From Ornithinibacillus caprae (GTDB taxonomy: Bacteria > Bacillota > Bacilli > Bacillales > Amphibacillaceae): 64,000 nt of DNA. This document shows positions 7,968 through 16,317 of this stretch, piece by piece. The DNA is taken from NCBI RefSeq assembly GCF_009728145.1, contig NZ_WOCA01000003.1, positions 186,001 to 250,000 of the forward strand, in the 5' to 3' direction. The translations under genes and the position numbers were made by a program. Positions within the stretch are counted from its first letter, which is position 1. Each line of letters starts with the position of its first letter. Under the pieces are notes generated by a model, which was given only the letters and a program-made list of their open reading frames with translations, was not told where the DNA came from and did not search any database.

Positions 7968-9482
7968 TCACTCGGAAATATGACCAGTCTCGATCAAATC
8001 AGCAAAATTACTAATATTTATTACAGCTTTACCAAAAGGTGCTGCACTATTCCATCCACCCTCTAGTTCTTCTTTAGCTTCTTCTAAATAGGAAATGGTT
8101 TCCTCTGCCCATTCCTTGATAGGTTGGTATTCCTCAGCATATTTCTTGATATCATATAATCTTTGTAAGATACCATTGATAGATCCAACAGCTTCAGAAG
8201 TAGCCATTTTTTCTATATCTATATAATTGTAGGTATTCACATCATTAACAAATCCAAGAATAACACCTATATATTGTTCTTCTGTCGGCTCTTCTGGTCC
8301 TCTTTCGGGGGAATAAGCCCTACTAATAACCCCCTTTTGTTGTTTTGAAAACTCATACCCATTTTCATACAATATCCTTGAATTTGTCTCCTCCACAATA
8401 TGATCTTTGGGTAATTCATACCCATCAATAATTCGCTTAATCTCATTGTATGGTGACGGAAGTAGTAATTGATCAAGCCGTTCTATTAAATCTGTAGTTA
8501 ATTGGCCGTTTTGTTGCTCATCCGAACTTTCAATGATTTTAAGAGATATGTCATGTATTTCATCTAATGTATCCTTCACAAATTTATCTTTGGCTTGCCC
8601 TTTGAAATAGATGGAGTTGTCACTAATAATATAAGCCATATGTTCTTCATAACTTTGACTAGAATAAAAGTTCAAGGACTCATTCACATTAGTCAACATT
8701 TTTATTGTATCTTCTATCCAATCTTGCATCGAAACATATTCTAGGGACCCCTGGTGCTTAACATTTTTTTTAGGATCTCCCGTTCGATCATCTGTATCCA
8801 TAATTTCTTCTGTACCGTCCTCCATTACAAATTTTACTTCCACATTCTCTTCTTCACTGATCGCATACCAAAACCGTTTATTCACCTTAATATCGATTAT
8901 TTTTGCAGCAGCTTCCCCTGCAAACACAGAAGCAATATCATTTTCACCATTGTCATTAATTGTCCCAGAATAGATATACGGTTCTTGATTCATAGCCGAC
9001 CATTTTAGCGGAGAATCCCAACTTGCACCTCTTGTTTGCTTCCATTCCCACTTTCCATTCAATTTTTCAAAATAAGCAATAAAAATTTTTTCGCCCTCAT
9101 TACTACCCTCTGTAAATATAGTAATGCCGTCATTCTCTTTTACTACATTACGTTCGGTATGCATAAGAGAGTAGGAAATCCAATCTTCATCCGCGTGCAT
9201 TTCCTCCATCTTTTTATAAAAATAGTCCTCGAGTGTTTGTTCCTTATGAATACCCGTCTTCTCTTCATTATGATCAAGTGGTTCAATAGAAGATAAAATT
9301 AACAGAGAAAAAATAATCAGTCCTGCGAAACTTCCAACATATGCCCAAAGTTTACCATGACCTTTTTTAATCGATGATTTATTTATTTTTTTCATAATTG
9401 CTGCTCGATCAGTTCGTGGAGGGATATTATCATACGAATCACGTAATTGCTTCATTTTAGAATCTAAATATTTCTCATCCAT
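7968..9482 (-). CDS. Putative anti-sigma factor, membrane-anchored, with large external domain
   Basis: 504 residues. The first ~45 are cytosolic and basic, one membrane helix lies at about 47-64 (LWAYVGSFAGLIIFSLLIL), and some 440 residues follow outside. This is the arrangement of anti-sigma proteins paired with ECF sigma factors. The start ATG 9482 overlaps the end of the sigma gene (ATGGATGA) with GGAGGG upstream, so the two are translationally coupled. The N-terminal domain lacks a clear zinc motif. The external part is unfamiliar and may sense an envelope signal; that role is inference. Confidence 0.7.
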   Translation of the reverse strand: MDEKYLDSKMKQLRDSYDNIPPRTDRAAIMKKINKSSIKKGHGKLWAYVGSFAGLIIFSLLILSSIEPLDHNEEKTGIHKEQTLEDYFYKKMEEMHADEDWISYSLMHTERNVVKENDGITIFTEGSNEGEKIFIAYFEKLNGKWEWKQTRGASWDSPLKWSAMNQEPYIYSGTINDNGENDIASVFAGEAAAKIIDIKVNKRFWYAISEEENVEVKFVMEDGTEEIMDTDDRTGDPKKNVKHQGSLEYVSMQDWIEDTIKMLTNVNESLNFYSSQSYEEHMAYIISDNSIYFKGQAKDKFVKDTLDEIHDISLKIIESSDEQQNGQLTTDLIERLDQLLLPSPYNEIKRIIDGYELPKDHIVEETNSRILYENGYEFSKQQKGVISRAYSPERGPEEPTEEQYIGVILGFVNDVNTYNYIDIEKMATSEAVGSINGILQRLYDIKKYAEEYQPIKEWAEETISYLEEAKEELEGGWNSAAPFGKAVINISNFADLIETGHISE

Positions 9483-10029
9483 GAATATTCCCTCCCTTAG
9501 CGATTTCACCTTCTATTTTTGTTGCTAACAGTTTCTTCCCTCGCATTAACCTTACTTTTACAGTAGACAGCTTTTCATTTGTAATTTGTGAAATCGCTTC
9601 ATATGTAAAATCATGAAAATAATAAAGTACAATCGGAATACGATACTTTTCATCTAGTTGCTGAATATAACCATGCAAAATTTGAGAATCTTCATTTTCC
9701 AATACTTGTTCTTCTACATTAATTGGAAGTGTATTTTTATTCTCCTGTCTTAACCTTGAAAACTTGTTCATCCAACTTATGTGCTTTCTACTGTGATCAC
9801 GAGCAATATTTAATGTGATTTTATATAACCAAGAGGTAAAAGACCTTCCATCAAATTCATCTATGAAACGATATAATCTTATAAAAACTTCCTGAGAAAC
9901 GTCGGGAATGTCATCATATGGAACACCAATTTGGTAGGCAAACCGTTCAATAGTAGTGCCGTAATGTTCGATCAGTTCTTCAAATGCGTTCGTATCTCCA
10001 TCCCTACAAGCTCTAATTAGTTCATCCAT
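9475..10029 (-). CDS. ECF (group IV) RNA polymerase sigma factor
   Basis: 184 residues: region 2 (AFEELIEHYG... DVSQEVFIRLYRFIDEF, with SWLYKITLNIARDH for -10 recognition) at about 13-85, and region 4 (YRIPIVLYYFHDFTYEAISQ... TVKVRLMRGK) at about 128-175. Regions 1.1 and 3 are absent, as expected for ECF factors. It is co-transcribed with, and overlaps, the putative anti-sigma gene. A matching promoter 25-50 bp upstream suggests that it activates its own expression. Confidence 0.92.
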   Translation of the reverse strand: MDELIRACRDGDTNAFEELIEHYGTTIERFAYQIGVPYDDIPDVSQEVFIRLYRFIDEFDGRSFTSWLYKITLNIARDHSRKHISWMNKFSRLRQENKNTLPINVEEQVLENEDSQILHGYIQQLDEKYRIPIVLYYFHDFTYEAISQITNEKLSTVKVRLMRGKKLLATKIEGEIAKGGNIHG

Positions 10030-10052
10030 TGAAGCCCTCCCCCTCTGATTGT

Positions 10053-10081
10053 GTAACGTAATGTGTATTGAAATTGTTACA
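10053..10081 (-). promoter_or_regulatory. Candidate ECF-type autoregulatory promoter
   Basis: On the - strand TGTAAC (10081-10076), a 17-bp spacer and CGTTAC (10058-10053) give the AAC / CGT pattern of ECF promoters, about 25 bp before the sigma gene start. Autoregulation is inferred. Confidence 0.5.
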
Positions 10082-10324
10082 TATTTTTTTTAATTTTTGT
10101 CTCTGTTAGTGATCTATGTTGATATTTAAAAATGTGAACTTACACTCTATAATACCAATAACCGTTATCTACCATCATACATGACTAGGATAGAATGGTA
10201 TGAAATGATTGTTAAGTAGCGATATAATAGTCATGATAGACAGATTCCGATAAACTCCGTATCTAAAATATCGAGTAAAATATGAAATTTATCGTTAAGA
10301 TGTATTTGTAAAGGAGGGAAATGA

Positions 10325-11191
10325 ATGCTACAAGAATTCAATCTTTTAATGGACTACATTGAAACACATTTGACGGAAGAAATCTCTGGAAAAGATATAT
10401 CCAAAATTGTAGGAATATCTGATTATCACTTTAAAAGAATGTTTTCGTATATGGCAGGGATGTCATTGAAAGAGTATATTAAAAATAGGAGATTATCCGT
10501 TGCCAATGTTGAATTAATTAACGGAGCAAAAGTTACAGATATTGCCTATAAATATGGGTTTCAATCTATCGAAGGATTTTCAAGAGCCTTTCGTGAGTGG
10601 AGTGGTTTCTTACCATCCGAAGTTTCGAAAAACAAAATTCAAAAATCATTTCCTAAATTTACATTCTATATGGATATAAGAGGAGGAATATCAATGGAAT
10701 TCAAAATTGAAAGGAAAGAGAAATTTAATATAGTAGGTGTATCGAAAAGAGTGCCAATTCAATTCGAAGGTGAAAATAACGCTATCATTGAGCTAGCCCA
10801 GACAATTACCGAACAACAAAGATATGAAATGCATCAATTAGCTGATTTATATCCTCATCAAGTCTTGAATGTATCTTATGATTTTGATGATGGTTTCTTG
10901 GAAGAAAAAGGCTATTTAACCCATATGATTGGTTTTGCAACTACAAAAGAAAATCCATTCGATGATTTAGAACAACTTTCTATTGAAGAAAGTTTATGGG
11001 CAATTTTCCCTAATCAAGGACCATTTCCAGCTACGCTTCAAGAAACTCACGCTAAAATTTATTCTGAATGGTTGCCTTCTTCTAGTTATGAAGTTAAAGA
11101 TATACCTGGGATTTCTTTCACAAAGTACAATGATTCTTCAGAAAATGTATATAGCGAGATTTGGATGCCAGTAAAAGAAAAAAATAATTAG
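10325..11191 (+). CDS. AraC-family regulator with GyrI-like effector domain
   Basis: 288 residues. Two helix-turn-helix motifs of the AraC/XylS type fill residues ~8-102 (SGKDISKIVGISDYHFKRMF and VTDIAYKYGFQSIEGFSRAF). From about 122 onward lies a GyrI/BmrR-like effector domain (FKIERKEKFNIVGVSKRVPI ... YSEIWMPVK), which in other proteins binds small hydrophobic drugs or metabolites. The ATG at 10325 follows AAAGGAGGGAAATGA. It is monocistronic with a strong terminator 100 bp downstream. The target genes are unknown; the upstream region is shared with the divergent ECF operon. Confidence 0.92.
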   Translation: MLQEFNLLMDYIETHLTEEISGKDISKIVGISDYHFKRMFSYMAGMSLKEYIKNRRLSVANVELINGAKVTDIAYKYGFQSIEGFSRAFREWSGFLPSEVSKNKIQKSFPKFTFYMDIRGGISMEFKIERKEKFNIVGVSKRVPIQFEGENNAIIELAQTITEQQRYEMHQLADLYPHQVLNVSYDFDDGFLEEKGYLTHMIGFATTKENPFDDLEQLSIEESLWAIFPNQGPFPATLQETHAKIYSEWLPSSSYEVKDIPGISFTKYNDSSENVYSEIWMPVKEKNN

Positions 11192-11230
11192 TGATAAAAC
11201 AGAAGTGTTATTCGGTTAAATCTTCATTTA

Positions 11231-11283
11231 TTAGAAAACTTGGCATTCGCCAAGCCCTTTATGACGTACTTTCCTGTCTGACA
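11231..11283 (+). repeat. Short hairpin repeat, family 3, copy A
   Basis: Begins TTAGAAAACTTGGCATTCGC; CTTGGC and GCCAAG form a small hairpin and ACTTTCCTG follows. Related copies start at 32158 and 36366. Confidence 0.5.
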
Positions 11284-11289
11284 ATACTA

Positions 11290-11321
11290 GACCAGTTAGA
11301 AAAAATCTAACTGGTCTTTTT
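11290..11321. terminator. Strong intrinsic terminator
   Basis: The 11-bp perfect arms GACCAGTTAGA (11290-11300) and TCTAACTGGTC (11306-11316) are followed by TTTTT. It ends the AraC-regulator transcript and can also stop the convergent DinB transcript. Confidence 0.9.
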
Positions 11322-11382
11322 GAAATTGGTAAAATCAACACGCATTGCTATTTTTAAAAATTTGATTTAACATGCTAACAAA

Positions 11383-11832
11383 TTAGTAGTTTAATTTCAT
11401 TTTAATTTGGTCCAAATGATGTTGATCATGCCTTAAAAAAATATTTGTAAAACTCTCCACTGATAACTGTCGCTTTCCTTTTCCAATGGTAAATCTAATA
11501 TTCTCATTAATGGTTTCTAGTTCATGAATCAACTCTTTTCTAGTAGCTACAAAATAATCGATGATAGATTCCACGGACTCCCCTTCAAGTGCAGAAATTG
11601 CTTCAGCATTAAATTGATCATGATCTGGATAAGAGGGTAATTTAGCCCCTTCTGACATTTGTGGCACCATGTTTTCTAAATTAAACTTATCCCAATAATA
11701 CATATGACCAATGATCTCTCGTATCGACCACTTTCCCTCAGCAATAGGTTCTAGTATGTGTGATTCTTGAATGTCTTTCACCTTTACTATGTCATCCATT
11801 GTTTGGTTAAACTGACGTATTGTTTTATTCAT
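11383..11832 (-). CDS. DinB-family protein
   Basis: 149 residues with the DinB four-helix pattern: an N-terminal helix, WSIREIIGHMYYWDKF carrying the first histidine at ~43, and the C-terminal HDQHHLDQIKMKLNY with further histidines. In this superfamily the histidines bind a metal, and several Bacillaceae members act as bacillithiol- or thiol-dependent transferases; the substrate here is unknown. It lies 16 bp downstream of the serine-hydrolase relative, probably in one transcript. Two other DinB-like genes occur in the window (32375 and 41596). Confidence 0.85.
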   Translation of the reverse strand: MNKTIRQFNQTMDDIVKVKDIQESHILEPIAEGKWSIREIIGHMYYWDKFNLENMVPQMSEGAKLPSYPDHDQFNAEAISALEGESVESIIDYFVATRKELIHELETINENIRFTIGKGKRQLSVESFTNIFLRHDQHHLDQIKMKLNY

Positions 11833-11848
11833 CTAATCCCCTCCAATA

Positions 11849-12841
11849 CTATTTTAAACAGGTAACAACCAAATCTCCAAATCTACGGATATCCGCTAGA
11901 TAATCAAATTCTTTACTAGATTCTATTCGATTGTTCATTCGTACAGCAACAGCATTTAATTTTGGAATGACTGTACATGAACAACTAGATGCCCCTAGAA
12001 TCTGATAGGACCCCTCTGGTAAATTCGAACCTAACTCGTCCCATTGATACGAAACCTCACTATCTTTGATCCACCAAAGAAATCCAAATTTAGGCAGATA
12101 GTTTGGGACTGTTATCGGGCTCTGTGAGGTTGTTGTTTTCGTAAATATTTTTTCTGGTAAAATTCGTTTACCGTTAAATGATCCCTTATTTAGGTGTAGA
12201 TTTCCCCAGTAGGCTAGTTCTCTAGCACTTACATACAGATTTCTATCATCACCAGCATTGGAACCTACTCTTAATGCGGGATAACTTTTTGGAGAATGGA
12301 TATCGCAGACTAATGTTTCTTTACCACTCGTCATCCATTCCGTTTTTGTCCAATCTAAAGGGGAAAATACTTTCTCTCTTAGTATTTCAGCTACTGTTTT
12401 ACCAGTAGCTTGATACAGTATGCTGGCAAGTAAATCTGGTCTTTTTCCTTCAATGTCTGTTCCCAAAGCAAATGCACGTGTTACATGTTGTTCCTTTATT
12501 TTAAGACCTGTACAACGCGTTACCAAATGGCGAATTTTCGTTTCCCCTAGTACTTCTTTATCCAACTCTGGCAGATGATCCGTTAGCTTATCATCAATAT
12601 CCAAATAACCTTCTTCCATTGCTATCGCTACAGCTAACCCAATATACGTTACTCGAACCGAATACACATTAAATTGAGAACTAGCATTTATTTTTCTTGC
12701 GCCTTGCTCAAAGTGATGTGTACCCGAATAATATTCATGAACTATTTTGTTGTTCTGCATGATAACTAATGCCGTTCCAGATGCATATTGTTCCTGTTTT
12801 ATTTTTTCTGTATAGTCGGTTAAATCATCAAATGATACCAT
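11849..12841 (-). CDS. Beta-lactamase-fold (class C-like) serine hydrolase relative, catalytic Lys missing
   Basis: 330 residues without a signal peptide. It has the fold signature of penicillin-binding/esterase-type proteins, with YSVRVTYIGLAVAIAMEEG at 60-78 followed by LDIDDKLTDHLPEL, and the later TTTSQSP, FGFLWW and Y-containing segments. The nucleophile Ser is at 61, but the position expected to be Lys in the SxxK motif is Val64 (codon GTA), so the usual acylation chemistry should be impaired. It may be a binding protein or a decaying enzyme. It precedes a DinB gene by 16 bp. Family assignment is firm, activity doubtful. Confidence 0.85.
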   Translation of the reverse strand: MVSFDDLTDYTEKIKQEQYASGTALVIMQNNKIVHEYYSGTHHFEQGARKINASSQFNVYSVRVTYIGLAVAIAMEEGYLDIDDKLTDHLPELDKEVLGETKIRHLVTRCTGLKIKEQHVTRAFALGTDIEGKRPDLLASILYQATGKTVAEILREKVFSPLDWTKTEWMTSGKETLVCDIHSPKSYPALRVGSNAGDDRNLYVSARELAYWGNLHLNKGSFNGKRILPEKIFTKTTTSQSPITVPNYLPKFGFLWWIKDSEVSYQWDELGSNLPEGSYQILGASSCSCTVIPKLNAVAVRMNNRIESSKEFDYLADIRRFGDLVVTCLK

Positions 12842-12862
12842 CCATTACACTTCCCCTATCAT

Positions 12863-13429
12863 TCAACTATCTTTTTTTCGATAATCCGCATAATTCTTCC
12901 GTAAACTTGCCCAGTATCCTACTAAAAATAGTAGAAAATAAATTGGGAAAGAATAATATGATTCCCAATGAACTTTTTTATATAAACCAAGGAACTCAAA
13001 GACTATTTCCCCAACTGAAGAAGTTAGTACTGCAAAAATGAATCCTTTTACTACGGGAGAAGCTTTCGGTTTAATTTCGATCAAGCTCATAATTACAACT
13101 GGTATGAGAGTAACATCCCAGGGAACATAAGCAGGAACCCAAGGAAAAACCTGGTAATTATATAGCCAAAGCCCTAGCGAAGAACCTAAAAAGTCTAAAA
13201 AGCTCGCTATTAACATGACAATAAAGCCAGTATAGAGCATCCTATTTCTGCTTGCTTTGTTAGCAAATAATAGCCATAAAATCCACGGAACTATTGATAA
13301 ACAAACCCCTACCCACCACAGGGGTGTCCATAGAACGTTTTCTAACCAAAGGTCCAATTGTTGCTTTTGCAAATCGAATAGTTTTTCAAATAAATCGAGG
13401 TTTCGATCAAAATAATCCTGTTGTTCCAT
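12863..13429 (-). CDS. CBO0543-type integral membrane protein
   Basis: 188 residues, starting at the ATG 13429 (GGAG 9 bp upstream); the frame also opens at an upstream TTG. About five membrane helices follow an amphipathic N-terminus, and the aromatic pattern WVPAYVPWDVTLIPV is like that of the CBO0543 family of clostridial/bacillar membrane proteins of unknown function. Relatives occur in the cluster at 15.8-17.3 kb. It lies 32 bp from the next upstream gene on the same strand. Confidence 0.7.
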   Translation of the reverse strand: MEQQDYFDRNLDLFEKLFDLQKQQLDLWLENVLWTPLWWVGVCLSIVPWILWLLFANKASRNRMLYTGFIVMLIASFLDFLGSSLGLWLYNYQVFPWVPAYVPWDVTLIPVVIMSLIEIKPKASPVVKGFIFAVLTSSVGEIVFEFLGLYKKVHWESYYSFPIYFLLFLVGYWASLRKNYADYRKKDS

Positions 13430-13461
13430 AAAAACAAACTCCAAACGTATAAGAATTGTTA

Positions 13462-13881
13462 TTATTGTTTCCGAAACAAGAAAATTCCAATCAACATTGG
13501 AATGATCATCAACAATCCAACAGTGACCGTCGGAAAAGCTAATTTAGGTGCAAAGATAGCTCCCATTTCACCTAAAAATCCTCCAATTATAAATGGTATG
13601 GCTGTTGTTGCTTTGTTTGCACCTTCCTTAGCATAATACCAAGCATCCCAAACCGCATAAGTATAAAAACCAGGATAGAACAGCATGAAGTCATAAACAG
13701 TTATATCCAACGCTTGTTGATGAAATCCATTGAAATCGAGATGAATAGCCTGATTTATTTTTCCAAATATATTATCGAAATGCTCCAAAAACACAAAGAT
13801 TATCCCTTTGAAAAGTTGACCATTATAAATTTGGCCAAACCCAGGCATTAGTAAAGAAAAGAACGCAGCTATATTCCTCAT
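13462..13881 (-). CDS. Small multi-pass membrane protein (TM2/DUF5683-like N-terminus)
   Basis: 139 residues. The N-terminal segment AAFFSLLMPGFGQIYNGQLF is typical of TM2-like small membrane proteins (a helix, PGxGQxYxG turn, second helix). A hydrophilic stretch and two further hydrophobic segments follow (about 95-110 and 117-135). The ATG at 13881 follows AAAGGAA. Function unknown; it is probably co-transcribed with the CBO0543-type gene downstream. Confidence 0.7.
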   Translation of the reverse strand: MRNIAAFFSLLMPGFGQIYNGQLFKGIIFVFLEHFDNIFGKINQAIHLDFNGFHQQALDITVYDFMLFYPGFYTYAVWDAWYYAKEGANKATTAIPFIIGGFLGEMGAIFAPKLAFPTVTVGLLMIIPMLIGIFLFRKQ

Positions 13882-13946
13882 ATATAAATTCCTTTATTCG
13901 TAGTTTAGGAATAGTATCTTACAATATTTTACATACTATGCAATGA

Positions 13947-14429
13947 TTATTTTTTAGGTCGTATGTTTCTCAACTGTTTTTCAAACATTACCATATCTAA
14001 CGCTTGAATTCCATCTTCGTAAATTGGATTAGGGTAGTCATTAAAAAAGTCCTTTTTAATCCCAACCATTCTGAATCCTACTTTTTGGTAAAACGCTATA
14101 TTTCCTATACTAGAATTAGCTGTACCTACAATCATTTTTTGTTGTCCTTCCCTTTTATAATGCTCTAGTGACCAAGCGACAATTCTTTTGCCTATTCCTA
14201 ACCTGCGAAATGGAGGAGCTAATGCAATGTTCTTTAATTCAACTACTTCATTCGAATCGAATGTGAACAACACGACACCTGCTAGTTCATCTTTATAATA
14301 AACTGAAAACATATCACCAATTTGTATGTACTTGTTAATAACTTCCTCACTTTCATCTGCTAACAGCAAGTAATCTATATAATTTTTTCTATTTCCCTGT
14401 TCTACGTACTCTAATGTTACATGTGTCAT
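13947..14429 (-). CDS. GNAT family N-acetyltransferase
   Basis: 160 residues. Central strand VVELKNIALAPPFRRLGIGK carries the acetyl-CoA loop R-R-L-G-I-G-K at about 97-103, and IGNIAFYQKVGFRMVGI is the usual late helix-strand. Substrate unknown. It starts at ATG 14429 behind AAAGGAG, 15 bp after the Nudix gene, so the two are likely an operon. Confidence 0.9.
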   Translation of the reverse strand: MTHVTLEYVEQGNRKNYIDYLLLADESEEVINKYIQIGDMFSVYYKDELAGVVLFTFDSNEVVELKNIALAPPFRRLGIGKRIVAWSLEHYKREGQQKMIVGTANSSIGNIAFYQKVGFRMVGIKKDFFNDYPNPIYEDGIQALDMVMFEKQLRNIRPKK

Positions 14430-14444
14430 ATGTAGCTCCTTTTA

Positions 14445-14834
14445 CTAGCCTAAAACTCTCAGTAATAACGATTTATCTTCTGTATATACATGCTTTACTC
14501 TCTGAAGTTCTGAATGAGACTTCCAATCTACTTCTACAATAATATTGTCAGGATCTTTAATCCCAGCACTGGTTCCTATCTTTTTTACTTCAAAGTAATA
14601 TGTCTTTACGTTAATCCCTTTTATTTCCGTTTCTTTTACAAATAAGCTTTTGATAACTTCAACATCATAACCTGTTTCTTCTTTTACTTCTCGAACACAG
14701 CATTCTTCAGGGGTTTCTCCTTTTTCTATTCCACCTGAGGGAACAGCCCATACATCAGATCCAGCCCCTCTTACCATTAACAGTTTTTTGTCTTCACTCA
14801 CACAAATAGCCGCAGATCCGTACCATTCTTTCAT
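14445..14834 (-). CDS. Nudix hydrolase
   Basis: 129 residues. The Nudix box GGIEKGETPEECCVREVKEE at 34-53 is intact, with the TG completing it. The start at ATG 14834 has GAGGAGGG upstream. It probably hydrolyses a nucleoside-diphosphate derivative; the substrate cannot be read. It is the first gene of a pair with the downstream GNAT enzyme. Confidence 0.9.
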   Translation of the reverse strand: MKEWYGSAAICVSEDKKLLMVRGAGSDVWAVPSGGIEKGETPEECCVREVKEETGYDVEVIKSLFVKETEIKGINVKTYYFEVKKIGTSAGIKDPDNIIVEVDWKSHSELQRVKHVYTEDKSLLLRVLG

Positions 14835-15104
14835 CACTTTTCCCTCCTCTTGTTACTTATAGTTGGTTAAGGTAGCGGATTCGCTTAATTGTATATCACT
14901 TATCTTATGTTACCATAGGTTTCTAAAGAGTTGAATAATTACAAAAACATTACGTTTGGTGTTTTGTTCGTGACAAACCTTTTTCATGGAAGTTTATTGA
15001 CTTCCTAGTGAGTATTTTAGCTGTGACTATCTTTCTCATGGACATTTTCAGACTCCCACAAGTACATATCGTCCATGACAACCGTTACTTAAACTAATAA
15101 AAAA
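14835..15104. other. Intergenic stretch without a gene
   Basis: About 270 bp upstream of the Nudix gene. No open frame with a ribosome site was seen on either strand. Three degenerate TCCATGA/TCATGGA-type motifs recur near 14984, 15038 and 15071, which may be remains of a repeat. The Nudix promoter presumably lies here, but I could not pick it confidently. Confidence 0.4.
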
Positions 15105-15128
15105 AGGAGCTTGGATTTCCAAACTCCT
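15105..15128 (-). terminator. Intrinsic terminator
   Basis: The arms AGGAGCTTGGA and TCCAAACTCCT (one mismatch) are followed on the - strand by seven T residues. It lies downstream of the 15198-17269 gene group. Confidence 0.75.
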
Positions 15129-15197
15129 AAATCAGTATCACAGATAAATACTTTTCCGATCTAACTCTACACCCTTTTGCAATTCAAAGTTATCGGC

Positions 15198-15478
15198 TTA
15201 CTTATTCCCCTTGCCACCTGAATCACGTGTTGCTTCTATTTCTTGCCATTCATTATTTACATCTTTATAACTTAGGACTGCATCACCAATTAGCAGATAT
15301 CTTGAACATCTACATTTAGATGTAATGCCATTGCTTCATAAGCTATCTCTGGTAGAGTATGTTCAAATGTTGGTGGTTCTGTGTCATTGCTATACATAGA
15401 CCCATCCGTCAATGTAATATCATAGATTTCTAGTCCAGGTTCAGAGTTAGAAAAAAACCGCCTGTTGGCGATTTCCAA
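15198..15478 (-). pseudogene. Frameshifted remnant of a small hypothetical gene
   Basis: A frame opening at a TTG immediately after the lipoprotein stop reads 62 codons and stops at 15290. A shift of one base there opens a second frame of about 30 codons (ending KDVNNEWQEIEATRDSG... at the TAA 15198-15200) that continues the same hydrophilic style. A terminator hairpin lies inside the first codons, which also argues against a normal gene start. I read it as the decayed C-terminal part of an unknown gene. A true short gene of 62 residues is the alternative. Confidence 0.4.
15451..15472 (-). terminator. Intrinsic terminator of the lipoprotein operon
   Basis: On the - strand ATCGCC-AACA-GGCGGT forms a 6-bp stem with a 4-nt loop and is followed by a T-run, 6 bp after the lipoprotein stop codon. 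Confidence 0.7.
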
Positions 15479-15802
15479 TTAAGATGTCTTTAGTTGGTTT
15501 AGAAAACGAATCGATTCATCGATATCAGTTGTTTTTAACTGTAATTCCTTCCCTTCATTCATTATAAATATAAATACAACTGGTGTTTGTTCCATTTCAT
15601 ATTCAGGTAATCGTTCCTTGGCATCCTCTACTTTCCTAAAATAATCAATTTCTATTATAGGATTACGAACACTAGCAAGATCTTCAAATTGATCGAATAT
15701 CTTTTCTTTCCCCTCAACCACGACTACATAGAATCTTTCCTCCGTAGTTGGCGAGCAACTCACTAATAATATGATGAATAACAGGATGATTAATGGTTTC
15801 AA
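15479..15802 (-). CDS. Small lipoprotein, hypothetical
   Basis: 107 residues. A basic-hydrophobic signal ends in the lipobox LVSC (Cys near residue 16), so the mature protein should be lipid-anchored outside the membrane. The mature part is acidic, with strands FYVVVVEG and TPVVFIFIMNEG. I prefer the TTG start at 15802, which overlaps the upstream stop (TTGA) and has GGTGG 6 bp upstream; a GTG at 15811 is possible. It is the last gene of a four-gene membrane-protein operon. Function unknown. Confidence 0.75.
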   Translation of the reverse strand: MKPLIILLFIILLVSCSPTTEERFYVVVVEGKEKIFDQFEDLASVRNPIIEIDYFRKVEDAKERLPEYEMEQTPVVFIFIMNEGKELQLKTTDIDESIRFLNQLKTS

Positions 15803-16317
15803 GAATTCCACCCACTTTGCCTATTGCTAAGTCGTTGAATTCGAATTACGTGGTAATAAATTACTAGCAAACTTTGTGTGGTCATATAGATAGGAATCGA
15901 CCAATACATAGGATAGCCTTTATCGAAATGGAACAGCCCAATTTTAACCGCAATCCATTCCAGTAAAAAGGCGAATAAACTCCACACGAGAATAAAACCA
16001 ATATGGAAAAATCCTTGTATATGTAACCGTTTGTATATATAAGCAAAAAAATAACTAAAGGGTCCATACATGACATAACTAAGGAAGTCCATAACTTGAT
16101 AAGAAGAATCGTCATTTACATCATATAAATCCCAAGGTTCCACACTGATCGTATGATCAAAGAGCATTCCAGCAAATACCCCAAATACGAAAAATGCAAT
16201 TCCCTCTGTTACCGAAAAAATTTTGGGCATTACCCATATCATAACTGACATCGTTAGTAGAGTAAGAATTATAAACCACTCGTTCCAATTAAACGTTGTA
16301 TCATAAATTACTGTCAT
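15799..16317 (-). CDS. CBO0543-type integral membrane protein
   Basis: 172 residues with about five membrane helices and a short polar N-terminus rich in aromatics. The layout and the aromatic/acidic loops (SVEPWDLYDVNDDSSYQ) resemble the CBO0543-like proteins coded on either side. The ATG 16317 lies inside the end of the previous gene (17-bp overlap) with GGAAGG upstream, pointing to coupled translation. Unknown function. Confidence 0.7.
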   Translation of the reverse strand: MTVIYDTTFNWNEWFIILTLLTMSVMIWVMPKIFSVTEGIAFFVFGVFAGMLFDHTISVEPWDLYDVNDDSSYQVMDFLSYVMYGPFSYFFAYIYKRLHIQGFFHIGFILVWSLFAFLLEWIAVKIGLFHFDKGYPMYWSIPIYMTTQSLLVIYYHVIRIQRLSNRQSGWNS

